Source of the DNA: JAXJQF01 sp036311285 | GTDB taxonomy: Bacteria > Pseudomonadota > Gammaproteobacteria > Enterobacterales > Succinivibrionaceae | Direction: 5' to 3' | Assembly: GCA_036311285.1 (NCBI GenBank) | Contig: JAXJQF010000003.1 | Span: 1 to 21,271 of the forward strand | DNA: 21,271 bases | Shown here: positions 1 through 7,444 of the stretch, in pieces | How the letters are laid out: every line of letters starts with the position of its first letter | Position numbering within the stretch: position 1 is the first letter of the stretch | Translations under genes and position numbers: made by a program | The notes under the pieces: generated by a model | Told to the model about the DNA's origin: nothing | Databases searched by the model: none | Seen by the model: the letters and a program-made list of their open reading frames with translations, nothing else

Positions 1-837
1 CTAAAAGAATGGTACGAAGGTTATAAACTTAACGGTATCGATATTTATAATCCTAATTCAGTTGTTTCTGCTGTTAGCGATGGTAAATGTAAAAGCTATT
101 GGAGTGGAACTTCATCCAATGAAGATGTTGTTCGCTTGATTAATATGGATTTTGACGGAGTTAAAAATGACATTTTGAATCTAATCGAAGGTGATGAAGT
201 TACTTTTAGTTGTGCTAATTTTCAGAATGATATGGTAACTTTAAAAGATAAAAATGATGTATTTAGTCTTTTAGTATGTTTAGGTTATCTTGGATGTTCA
301 GAGACAAAAAATCAATTTCGTAAAGTTGCTTATGTTCCAAATACAGAAATTAAAGCAGTATTAATGGATATCGTTAGAGAGCAGAATTGGTACGAGCGAA
401 TGGAAACCATCAAACGTTCAGAAAATCTGCTTAAAGCTATAAGAGAACTTGATGGTTCAACAGTAGCTACAATTATACAGGAATTACATAATTCCTCAGC
501 AGTTTCTCTGCTTGATTACAACGATGAGGAATCTCTTACTTATTGTGTTATGACTGGACTTTTATGGTCAACTCTTGACGATTACAGTTATCATCGAGAA
601 GAACAAGCTGGAAAAGGACGAGTTGATTTAGTGTATGAGCCATTAACAAGAAGACATCCTCTAATTCTAATTGAATTTAAGTATGACGGATCTACAGAAG
701 AGGCTATTGCTCAGATTAAAACTCAAGAATATTTCAAACGTTATACCAAACAGTATAGGGATATCATTATAGTTGGAATCAATTATAGTACTAAGTCCAA
801 GGAACATCAGTGTTTAATAGAAAAGTTAGATAAATAG
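1..837 (+). CDS. AAA-ATPase-like / PD-(D/E)XK nuclease family protein, 5'-truncated by window edge
   Basis: The reading frame is open from base 1 to the TAG at 835-837, so this is the C-terminal 278 residues of a longer gene whose start lies outside the window. The first visible residues (WYEGYKLNGIDIYNP, then YWSGTSSNEDVV about 20 residues later) match the region after the ATPase domain in the AAA-ATPase-like family that ends in a PD-(D/E)XK nuclease domain (Pfam PDDEXK_9 type). The nuclease core is visible near the end: GRVDLVYE gives the Asp, and LILIEFKYDG gives the E-x-K, followed by a QIKTQEYFKRY helix. Members are abundant in gut bacteria and often multicopy. Their biological role is not established, and the ATPase part cannot be judged here. 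A TTG at 136 could be mistaken for a start, but the upstream codons clearly belong to the same protein. Confidence 0.85.
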   Translation, partial: LKEWYEGYKLNGIDIYNPNSVVSAVSDGKCKSYWSGTSSNEDVVRLINMDFDGVKNDILNLIEGDEVTFSCANFQNDMVTLKDKNDVFSLLVCLGYLGCSETKNQFRKVAYVPNTEIKAVLMDIVREQNWYERMETIKRSENLLKAIRELDGSTVATIIQELHNSSAVSLLDYNDEESLTYCVMTGLLWSTLDDYSYHREEQAGKGRVDLVYEPLTRRHPLILIEFKYDGSTEEAIAQIKTQEYFKRYTKQYRDIIIVGINYSTKSKEHQCLIEKLDK

Positions 838-840
838 GAA

Positions 841-862
841 CACATAATAAGATTATTATGTG
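841..862. repeat. perfect 10-bp inverted repeat just after the nuclease gene
   Basis: CACATAATAA (841-850) is followed after GA by its exact reverse complement (853-862). It begins three bases after the stop codon. It may act as a weak transcript end or processing hairpin, but no real T-run follows. Only a 2-nt gap separates the arms, so the folded form would have to open at least one pair. Confidence 0.5.
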
Positions 863-907
863 ATCTTAGTTTTAAATTAAAAGAATCATTAATAGAAATA
901 TCTTAGA

Positions 908-931
908 GGCTTCATGCATATCAGTGGTAAA
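908..931 (+). repeat. possible left terminal repeat of the decayed ISL3-type element
   Basis: The stretch starting GGCTTCATGCATATCAGTGG resembles ISL3-family ends, which typically begin GGCT(C/T)... and contain GTGG about 20 bases in. It lies about 165 bp upstream of the transposase remnant, which is a plausible distance. No matching right end is visible, which fits a broken copy. This is pattern resemblance only. Confidence 0.3.
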
Positions 932-1071
932 TATGTAGCCTTTATATAGAATTTTACAATTCTATACACTTTTAAAAACTAAAATTGAAAAGACTATTTC
1001 AATCCTATATATTGTTAATTGTCAAAAAAAACATAAGGGAATTAAAATGGTCTAAGCTATTAATTTATTAA

Positions 1072-1579
1072 TTATTAAAAAAATTACTTAACATCAAGCA
1101 TACTGTTATTGAAGACTTTAATATTGTTACTAATGATGAAGGTACTGATATTCTAGAAGCCAATATTAGACCTTATAAATCATTTCAAAACCGTTGTCCT
1201 ATTTGTGGTAAAAAGTGTTCTATATACGACAAAAATTCAACACGACGTTCTTGGAGAGCTCTTGATTTTGCGGGTTTATTGTTTAACTCTTTAGTAATAC
1301 TTGTAGAGTAATATGTCCTAAACATGGTGTAAAAACAGCGGCAGTTCCGTGGGCTTTTCATGATTCAGCATTTACTAAAGACTTTGAAATGACTGCAACA
1401 TATACGACTTGCTTTAAAACAAGTCGATGAAGATACAACAAAACAAGAAATTGATTCTTTCTTTTGGCGCTCTATACATAGCGGTATACCTATTTTTAAA
1501 AATCTTGCTTATAAAATAAGACGACATGAAAATAATATTTTAAATACAGTAAAAACGAATCTAAGTAATACAAGATTAT
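1072..1579 (+). pseudogene. ISL3-family transposase remnant: frameshifted and internally deleted
   Basis: The first frame (from 1072) reads LLKKLLNIKHTVIEDFNIV... then a zinc-binding segment with NRCPICGKKCSIYD and STRRSWRALDFAG, and stops at 1309-1311. The next frame (from about 1287) continues the same protein as CRVICPKHGVKTAAVPW then FTKDFEMTATY and stops at 1428-1430. From 1411 the first frame resumes as the C-terminal part, with DSFFWRSIHSGIP, FKNLAYKIRRH and NILNTVKTNLSNTR. These blocks are the N-terminal zinc finger and the C-terminal end of ISL3 transposases, which are normally around 400 residues. The central catalytic portion is gone, with the junction near 1398-1411. Resemblance ends near 1579. 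No start codon is intact in frame (TAA at 1069-1071). The copy cannot be active. Confidence 0.85.
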
Positions 1580-1599
1580 TTCACGAAATTATTTATCTA

Positions 1600-2433
1600 T
1601 TATTTTTGATAACGAGACATTAAACACTTACGGCAAATAAGCTCGCTGAACTTTTGAAGACTTATACCATAGCAACCAGCAAACAGAATAGCTAAAATAA
1701 ATATAATTATTTCATCGTTTAATAAAGATAATGTTATATCACTTACTTCTAAATGAGTTTTTAAGATTATATATAAGTGTTTGTAAATAAAAATTCCTAA
1801 ATCATCAATAAAGAAACTTAAAAAAGAAATTACACCAATAAACATAACTAGTTGAGGTAATTCTTTCATTAAACATACAAAAGTTGAACAAGCAAGTTTC
1901 CATGTATTTGAATAAGCAACATTTTGCCCTAATTTAATTGTTGTCATAATGTATATCATTAAGAATGTAGTTGCAACAAAGAACGATGTATTAATTATTC
2001 TTGATCTTTGTATCATGATTTCGAAATATTCTTGTGTATTGATAATTGATTCTGGTATATCGAAATCAACATTTAAATGAAAGAATATGAATGCAAATAA
2101 TAATAAGATAAAAGGAAGGGCTACAAAAGTTATAACACCATGAGCATGTTTTGCCGCTTCACTGATCTTTTCTTCTGAAAATTTGTCTACAGCTAAAATT
2201 ATCGGAAGAGATAACGGTGTAAAGAATAATGTTAAGAAAGATGAAATGATTTTAAAAATTGTCAAAAAGAATTTTTTGGGACAATGAATGAAAGAAGTAA
2301 ATCCGTAAATAATTGCTACAAGCGACCAAATATAGTTAAATGCTTTTACATTATATGAAAAGAATGCTTCAAAACTAAGATTATTATTAGTATTAATTTG
2401 TAAGTTTTGGTCGTCGTTTGTAAAATCAGTCAT
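1600..2433 (-). CDS. multi-pass membrane protein of unknown function
   Basis: The product has 277 residues and I do not recognise the family. A polar N-terminus rich in Asn/Asp (about residues 1-28) precedes roughly six hydrophobic segments near residues 33-52, 55-85, 98-121, 148-168, 190-222 and 240-260. The C-terminus carries a CRKC pair (about 267-270). The two segments around 60-120 flank a charged loop (DKFSEEKISEAAKHAHG). No enzymatic or transporter signature is visible. The start is the first ATG after an in-frame stop, and its ribosome-binding site is weak. The gene stands alone between the transposase remnant and the thiamin operon and is transcribed away from the latter. A strong CRP-like site lies 43-60 bp upstream of the start. 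Confidence 0.65.
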   Translation of the reverse strand: MTDFTNDDQNLQINTNNNLSFEAFFSYNVKAFNYIWSLVAIIYGFTSFIHCPKKFFLTIFKIISSFLTLFFTPLSLPIILAVDKFSEEKISEAAKHAHGVITFVALPFILLLFAFIFFHLNVDFDIPESIINTQEYFEIMIQRSRIINTSFFVATTFLMIYIMTTIKLGQNVAYSNTWKLACSTFVCLMKELPQLVMFIGVISFLSFFIDDLGIFIYKHLYIILKTHLEVSDITLSLLNDEIIIFILAILFAGCYGISLQKFSELICRKCLMSRYQK

Positions 2434-2475
2434 TTACTTGTTCTCGATGTTTTGTGTTAATTTTGTTGTCAATTT

Positions 2476-2493
2476 ATGTGATATAGTTCACAT
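2476..2493. promoter_or_regulatory. CRP-type binding site
   Basis: ATGTGATATAGTTCACAT contains TGTGA-N6-TCACA exactly and extends the dyad to six bases on each arm, which is the E. coli CRP consensus core. The centre is about 51 bp upstream of the start codon of the minus-strand membrane protein gene. No other CRP-dependent gene is near; the thiamin promoter is 500 bp away on the other side. Which promoter it serves is unclear: a TATAAT also sits at 2493-2498 on the plus strand, directly against the site. Confidence 0.6.
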
Positions 2494-2509
2494 ATAATAT
2501 TGTAAATTG

Positions 2510-2960
2510 GTGAATTAATCAACAGAGCTGATAAAAATTTAACCAACTTTTTATTACGGTGTTCATGATAACGCTTTCACGTTCATATTGCAATTTTTTT
2601 AAACAAAAAATTGTGATAATCATATAAAAAAAGTCTTAAGTGATGTATAAAATATCAAAATATTGCAACGTTATTGCGTGATGTGGGTTTAGATTCTTAA
2701 GCATCCGATCATGTTGTGCTAATAATATTAAGTTTACTTTTTATAAAATATTTTAATTAGCTTTATATTAAGTATAATCATCTGTTTTATAAGCGTTTAA
2801 TAGAATTTATATCTTTTAAAACGATGTAAACATAAGGCGACTAAAATTCTCTTATAAATTTGTTTTCCTTTTTAAAATTTGTGAAATTTATTGTTAAAAT
2901 CATTTTTTTTACTTTAAGTTTTTGAGTGTTTTTTTAGATAACAATTTCAATCATAGATAG
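2510..2960. other. AT-rich non-coding stretch upstream of the thiamin operon
   Basis: No open frame with a ribosome-binding site or recognisable protein is visible. There is one inverted repeat, with arms 2591-2599 and 2605-2613 (CAATTTTTT / AAAAAATTG), which is too T/A-only to call as a terminator with confidence. Otherwise the region is low-complexity AT. Confidence 0.5.
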
Positions 2961-2980
2961 CAAATTACTTTGTAAACTTG

Positions 2981-2986
2981 TATAAT
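2981..2986 (+). promoter_or_regulatory. candidate -10 box for the thiamin operon
   Basis: TATAAT at 2981-2986 is a perfect sigma-70 -10 hexamer placed 18 bases ahead of the TPP riboswitch. That would start transcription at about 2993, just upstream of P1. No good -35 box is found at 16-18 bp spacing, so the assignment rests on the -10 box and on position. Confidence 0.45.
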
Positions 2987-3002
2987 AAATTTAAATCTCA
3001 AA

Positions 3003-3115
3003 TTACCTGTCGGAGTGCCTTTGGGCTGAGATCTTACATAGAAATCCGAATGACCTGCTTAGGATAATGCCTGCGAAGGGAACAGTGTATATGTTTAGTC
3101 TATATTGACAGGTGT
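3003..3115 (+). promoter_or_regulatory. TPP riboswitch (THI element)
   Basis: The conserved landmarks appear in order: GGAGTGCC (3012-3019), GGGCTGAGA (3023-3031), GACCTG (3052-3057), and GGATAATGCCTGCGAAGGGA (3062-3081). These are the pyrimidine- and pyrophosphate-sensing arms of the TPP aptamer. A minimal P1 forms between CTGT (3007-3010) and ACAG (3082-3085). The same 5' strand is also fully complementary over 7 bases (ACCTGTC, 3005-3011) to GACAGGT (3107-3113), which lies 14 bases before the thiC Shine-Dalgarno (GGAAG, 3128-3132). The element should switch off thiC and the rest of the operon when thiamin pyrophosphate is plentiful. No terminator precedes thiC, so control of translation initiation is more likely than termination. 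Confidence 0.95.
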
Positions 3116-3142
3116 TTAGCAATTAATGGAAGTAGCAAATAT

Positions 3143-4813
3143 ATGTCAATATCATCAAATAGAATTCAAGCACAAAAACAAGCTGAAGAACGTTTAAGTA
3201 AATTATCAGCTCATATTTATCCTAATTCAGAAAAGCAATATTCATATATTCCAGAAATTGATGCAAGTGTGTCTTTTAGAAGGGTGTCTTTATCTAATGG
3301 TGAGTTTTTAGACTTATATGATACATCTGGAGTTTACGGTGATAAGAATGCAATTTTGGATGTAACTAAAGGTTTAAAACTTCTTCGTGAAAAGTGGCTT
3401 AGTGAAAGAGAAGGTTTAGAGATTATTAAAGAAGCAACAGAGTTTGGTGGTATATCTTCATCTAAGGTTACTAGAAAAGCGAAGAATAAAGGAATTACTC
3501 AATTAGAACTTGCTAGAAATGGAATTATCACACCTGAAATGCGCTATATCGCTGCAAGAGAAAGCATTGGAGCTGAAGGAGAAGTGTTTACTCCTGAAAT
3601 GGTTAGAGAAGAGGTTGCAGCCGGGCGTGCAGTAATTCCTGCAAATGTAAATCATCCAGAAGCAGAACCGATGATTATTGGAAGAAAGTTTAAGGTAAAA
3701 ATAAACTCAAATATAGGGAATTCTGCAGTTAGTTCTTCAATTGCTGAAGAAGTTGAAAAATTAGTATTTAGTGCTATCTATGGTGCAGATACTGTAATGG
3801 ATTTAAGTACTGGTAACAATATAAATGAGACAAGAGAATGGATTTTAAGAAATTCTCCTGTACCGATTGGTACAGTTCCTTTATATCATGCACTTGAAAA
3901 AGTGAATGGTATTGCTGAAAACTTAAATTTTGAGATATTCAAGGAAACTTTAATCGAGCAAGCAGAGCAAGGTGTTGATTACTTTACAATTCATGCAGGA
4001 TTATTAAAAGATTTTATAAAAATGGCTGCTCGCAGATTAACTGGTATTGTAAGTAGAGGTGGCTCAATTATCGCTAAATGGTGTATGGATCATAATGAAG
4101 AGAATTTCTTATACACTAACTTTAGTGAAATTTGCGATGTTTGTGCTCAGTATGACGTTGCTATTTCATTAGGTGATGGCTTAAGACCTGGTTCTTTATA
4201 TGATGCTAATGATGAAGCTCAGATTTCAGAATTAAAGGTATTAGGTGAGTTAACTAAAATTGCATGGGAAAAAGGTGTGCAGGTTTTAATAGAAGGACCT
4301 GGACACGTGCCTTTAGACAAAATAAAAGAGAACATGGAACTACAAATTGAATATTGTCATAATGCACCATTCTATACATTAGGTCCAGTTGTTACAGATG
4401 TTGCTCCAGGCTATGACCATTACACCTCTGGTATTGGAGCAGCAATGATCGGATGGTTTGGTACAGCAATGCTTTGTTATGTAACACCAAAAGAACATTT
4501 AGGGTTGCCAAAGCGTGATGATGTGCGTGAAGGTTTAATGGCTTATCGTATTGCAGCACATGCGGCTGATGTCGCAAAAGGACATCCTGGTGCTAAAGCA
4601 TGGGATAATGCTATGAGCAAAGCACGTTTTGAGTTTCGTTGGCAAGACCAATTTGCATTAAGTATTAATCCAGATCTTGCAAAAAGATACTACTACGAAG
4701 ATATGTCAAACGAATGTAGTCATAACTTTGATTTCTGCTCTATGTGTGGACCGAAGTTTTGTTCAATGAGAATTTCAAAGCAAATTAAAGCACTTGACGA
4801 CACTCAAAAGTAA
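3143..4813 (+). CDS. thiC: phosphomethylpyrimidine synthase ThiC
   Basis: This radical-SAM enzyme rearranges aminoimidazole ribotide into hydroxymethylpyrimidine phosphate, the pyrimidine half of thiamin, in the cytoplasm. The 556-residue product has the barrel motifs ADTVMDLSTG, RNSPVPIGTVP, SRGGSI, LSLGDGLRPGS-like (ISLGDGLRPGS), EGPGHVPLDKI and GPVVTDVAPGYDH. It ends with the [4Fe-4S]-binding C-x2-C-x4-C (Cys532, Cys535, Cys540). It is somewhat shorter than the roughly 630-residue enterobacterial protein, mainly through a compact N-terminal region. It is the first gene of the operon and lies directly behind the TPP riboswitch. The ATG has GGAAG ten bases upstream. It is followed 33 bp later by the thiDE fusion. 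Confidence 0.97.
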   Translation: MSISSNRIQAQKQAEERLSKLSAHIYPNSEKQYSYIPEIDASVSFRRVSLSNGEFLDLYDTSGVYGDKNAILDVTKGLKLLREKWLSEREGLEIIKEATEFGGISSSKVTRKAKNKGITQLELARNGIITPEMRYIAARESIGAEGEVFTPEMVREEVAAGRAVIPANVNHPEAEPMIIGRKFKVKINSNIGNSAVSSSIAEEVEKLVFSAIYGADTVMDLSTGNNINETREWILRNSPVPIGTVPLYHALEKVNGIAENLNFEIFKETLIEQAEQGVDYFTIHAGLLKDFIKMAARRLTGIVSRGGSIIAKWCMDHNEENFLYTNFSEICDVCAQYDVAISLGDGLRPGSLYDANDEAQISELKVLGELTKIAWEKGVQVLIEGPGHVPLDKIKENMELQIEYCHNAPFYTLGPVVTDVAPGYDHYTSGIGAAMIGWFGTAMLCYVTPKEHLGLPKRDDVREGLMAYRIAAHAADVAKGHPGAKAWDNAMSKARFEFRWQDQFALSINPDLAKRYYYEDMSNECSHNFDFCSMCGPKFCSMRISKQIKALDDTQK

Positions 4814-4846
4814 TCAGCGTTTAAATTGTAGGATTTTAGAATACAT

Positions 4847-6505
4847 ATGAATAAGATAATTTTAAGTATTGCTGCTACAGATCCTAGTAATGGAGCTGGT
4901 ATTACAGCAGATTTGCAGACTATTAGAAATTTTGGTTGTCAAGGAATGGGAGCAATAACAGCTGTTACTGCTCAAAATACTAAGCATGTATATTCTGTAA
5001 ATGCTGTTAAAAAAAAGGTGTTTTCAGATCAATTAAATGCATTGTTGTCAGACTCATTTAATATAGATGCCGTAAAGATTGGATTGATACCTAATAAAAA
5101 GATCTTAAAAGAGATTGTTGCATTTATAAAATGTCTTCGTGGTATAAATGACGAATTATATGTTGTGTTAGATCCTGTGCTTGGTTCTACCAGCGGCGAC
5201 TCTTTAATCGATTATGATATTAGTTATTTAACGAAGAAACTTCTACCATTAGTTGATGTAATTACTCCAAATATTCATGAAGCACAAAGATTATTTGGTA
5301 CTCAAATAGATTTTTCATCTATGGATGGTTTTAAATCTTCTATGCAGTCAATAGCACTGAAGTGCTTTAACTGTGGTGTTAAAGCTATTTTAATTAAGGG
5401 TGGTCACTTAGATGATTATGTATTAGGTAATGGTTTATCTAGAACAGTAGTTATTGACACTTTAATTTTACAAAACGAATTAGCTTCTCCATACTATTTC
5501 TTATCTTTAAAAAAGAAGTTTAAGAAAGGAGCAAGTGATGTACATGGTACAGGGTGTATTTTAGCATCAGGATTAGCTTCTATGCTTGCTAAGGGACATA
5601 CTGTTTTAGATTCATATGCATTCGTTAAAGCATATATCAATCAAGGTATAGAAGAAAGTTATTTGCTTGGAGAAGAACAACGTCACTTTATGCACCGTCC
5701 TTATGAATCTGATATTCGATTCTTCCCATGTATGGCAAAGACCTTTGAAGAAATTGAAGCATTTTCGTTTAACAAGGATGATGACGGTTTTGATAAATGT
5801 CCAGAGAAATTAGGTTTATATCCAGTTGTTGATAGCAGTAATTGGATATTAAAATTATGTAAAGCTGGTGTGAAGACCATGCAGCTTCGTATCAAAACTT
5901 ATAAGGATGAAAAGTTTTTAAGAAGTGAAATCAAGAAAGCTGTTGAATATGGAAATAAATACAATGCTCGTGTATTTATTGATGATTTCTGGGAATTGGC
6001 TCTTGAATACAAGGCATATGGTGTTCATTTGGGACAAAGTGATTTAGATTCGGCAGATCTTAAACTATTAAAACTTCATGGTATTAGATTAGGTATTTCT
6101 ACTCATGGATATGGAGAAATAGCAAGAGCTTTGTTAGTAAAGCCTAGTTATGTTGCTTTAGGTCATATATTTCCAACAAACTCTAAGGTTATGCCTTCTG
6201 CTCCTCAAGGTGTTTTACGTTTGAAGTACTATGTAAAACTTCTTCAAGGTTATTATCCAACAGTTGCAATTGGTGGAATTAAGCTTGAGAATCTTAATAA
6301 TGTTATGGAAAGTGAAGTTGGTTCAATAGCTGTTATAACAGCTATTACCCAAGCTGAAAATGTAGATGAAACTATTAAGATTTGGCTTGAGGCTGTAGAG
6401 GGAAAAAAAGAACAAATTGATGCAGTAACAAATGATGAAACAATAATTAATTCAGTTTCAAAACAAGAAGATAATACAACTGAAGAGAATAAAGATGAAC
6501 AATAG
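4847..6505 (+). CDS. thiDE: bifunctional HMP(-P) kinase / thiamin-phosphate synthase (ThiD-ThiE fusion)
   Basis: This is a fusion of two thiamin enzymes, 552 residues. Residues 1 to about 275 are ThiD: TDPSNGAGITADLQT near the start, DPVLGSTSGDSL (109-120), ITPNIHEAQRLFG, ILIKGGHL and the anion-hole GTGC (234-237). It phosphorylates hydroxymethylpyrimidine and its monophosphate. Residues from about 320 to 515 are ThiE: TMQLRIK (344-350), YGVHLGQSDL (391-400), ALGHIFPTNSKVMPSAPQG (437-455) and VAIGGI. It joins HMP-PP to thiazole phosphate. The ThiE half closely follows the enterobacterial sequence. A linker of about 45 residues separates the domains, and the C-terminal 30 residues are an acidic, probably disordered tail. 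The gene occupies the slot of thiE in the E. coli order thiCEFSGH. The last codons overlap the thiF start by 11 bp. No separate thiD or thiE is present here. Confidence 0.95.
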   Translation: MNKIILSIAATDPSNGAGITADLQTIRNFGCQGMGAITAVTAQNTKHVYSVNAVKKKVFSDQLNALLSDSFNIDAVKIGLIPNKKILKEIVAFIKCLRGINDELYVVLDPVLGSTSGDSLIDYDISYLTKKLLPLVDVITPNIHEAQRLFGTQIDFSSMDGFKSSMQSIALKCFNCGVKAILIKGGHLDDYVLGNGLSRTVVIDTLILQNELASPYYFLSLKKKFKKGASDVHGTGCILASGLASMLAKGHTVLDSYAFVKAYINQGIEESYLLGEEQRHFMHRPYESDIRFFPCMAKTFEEIEAFSFNKDDDGFDKCPEKLGLYPVVDSSNWILKLCKAGVKTMQLRIKTYKDEKFLRSEIKKAVEYGNKYNARVFIDDFWELALEYKAYGVHLGQSDLDSADLKLLKLHGIRLGISTHGYGEIARALLVKPSYVALGHIFPTNSKVMPSAPQGVLRLKYYVKLLQGYYPTVAIGGIKLENLNNVMESEVGSIAVITAITQAENVDETIKIWLEAVEGKKEQIDAVTNDETIINSVSKQEDNTTEENKDEQ

Positions 6506-7229
6506 ATATTGTCGTCAAATTGAGCTTGTTGACCAAGATAAATTGAATGGCTCAAGTGTAATTTGTATTGGAGCAGGCGGAGTTGGTGTTCCTTTTTTGA
6601 TGTATATTGTTTCTAGTGGTGTAGGCCAAGTTTTTGTTTTTGATGATGATGAGATTTGTTTACATAATTTACAAAGGCAATTTATCTATACAGAAGATGA
6701 GATCGGATCTAATAAGGCAGAAACAATTTCAAGAAAGCTTTTGAACCGAAACAGTAAAGTTAAGGTTAAGGCTTTTAATGAACGTGTTACAGCCAAAAGA
6801 TTAGATGCTATTGTTCAAAGTGTTAATGATAAAAGTAAAGTGTTAATAGTTGACTGCAGTGACAACTATGAAACTATGCTTTTTAGTCATGATTATGCAC
6901 TACATAATCATCTTAAGTTTTTGTATGGTTCTGCAGAGGTTTTACAAGGTTTAGTATCGTTTTATGATTATGAAGATGATGATTATTTAGAACAGTACGG
7001 TTGTTTAAGATGCTTAGGTTTTAAAACAAATGTTGAAAAAGCTTCAAATCAAATATTAGGACCTGTTGCTGGAGTTATTGGAGCTTTTATGGCAGAACAG
7101 ACTCTACAAATATTGTCAGGAAATATAAAGAATAACTATTTATACGGAAAAATAATGTTCTATCAAATGGGGAAAATAAAGTACCTAGTATTAGATGGTG
7201 ATAATGAATGTAAACATAAGGCTAATTGA
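6495..7229 (+). CDS. thiF: ThiS adenylyltransferase ThiF, with altered cysteines
   Basis: This E1-like enzyme adenylates the C-terminal glycine of ThiS so that sulfur can be loaded. The 244-residue product has the Rossmann P-loop GAGGVG (26-31), the DDDEICLHNLQRQ segment (50-62) with the catalytic Arg, and DCSDN (120-124). One zinc pair is present as CLRC (170-173). The second pair is degraded: the C-terminus has only C239-K-H241 where E. coli has CPVC. The cysteine that forms the acyl-disulfide with ThiS in E. coli ThiF (Cys184, in NCRTAGVVGP) is missing, because the aligned stretch reads SNQILGPVAGVIG. The fold looks intact, but the sulfur-relay chemistry may differ. It overlaps the thiDE end by 11 bp and is followed by thiS 11 bp later. 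Confidence 0.92.
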   Translation: MNNRYCRQIELVDQDKLNGSSVICIGAGGVGVPFLMYIVSSGVGQVFVFDDDEICLHNLQRQFIYTEDEIGSNKAETISRKLLNRNSKVKVKAFNERVTAKRLDAIVQSVNDKSKVLIVDCSDNYETMLFSHDYALHNHLKFLYGSAEVLQGLVSFYDYEDDDYLEQYGCLRCLGFKTNVEKASNQILGPVAGVIGAFMAEQTLQILSGNIKNNYLYGKIMFYQMGKIKYLVLDGDNECKHKAN

Positions 7230-7240
7230 TAGGTTATTAT

Positions 7241-7441
7241 ATGAATATCAAGTTAAATGAAGAAGATGTAAGTATAGAATGTACAACTCTTAAGGAACTG
7301 CTAGATCTGTACGTAAAAGAGTTGCCTGTTAATTATGCAGTTGCAATAAATTCAAAAATAATACCTAAGACAGAGTACGAGAATACTTTATTGCATGAAA
7401 ATGATGAAGTTGAAATATATTCCTTTGTGGTTGGTGGCTAA
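7241..7441 (+). CDS. thiS: sulfur carrier protein ThiS
   Basis: A 66-residue ubiquitin-like carrier ending in VVGG. Its terminal glycine is adenylated by ThiF and becomes the thiocarboxylate that gives sulfur to the thiazole ring. Length and ending match the family exactly. I chose the ATG at 7241, which has AGG seven bases upstream, rather than the in-frame TTG at 7226 that overlaps the thiF stop; starting at 7241 gives the normal MNIKLN-type beginning. It is followed after only 3 bp by thiG, its partner. Confidence 0.95.
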   Translation: MNIKLNEEDVSIECTTLKELLDLYVKELPVNYAVAINSKIIPKTEYENTLLHENDEVEIYSFVVGG

Positions 7442-7444
7442 GTT

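Noticed and set aside
841..862. Terminator after the nuclease gene
   Set aside because: A perfect inverted repeat exists, but it is purely AT-rich apart from the ends, has a 2-base gap and no T-run; kept only as a repeat.
7226..7240. TTG start for thiS
   Set aside because: It overlaps the thiF stop and would add five residues absent from ThiS; the ATG at 7241 has a proper ribosome-binding site.
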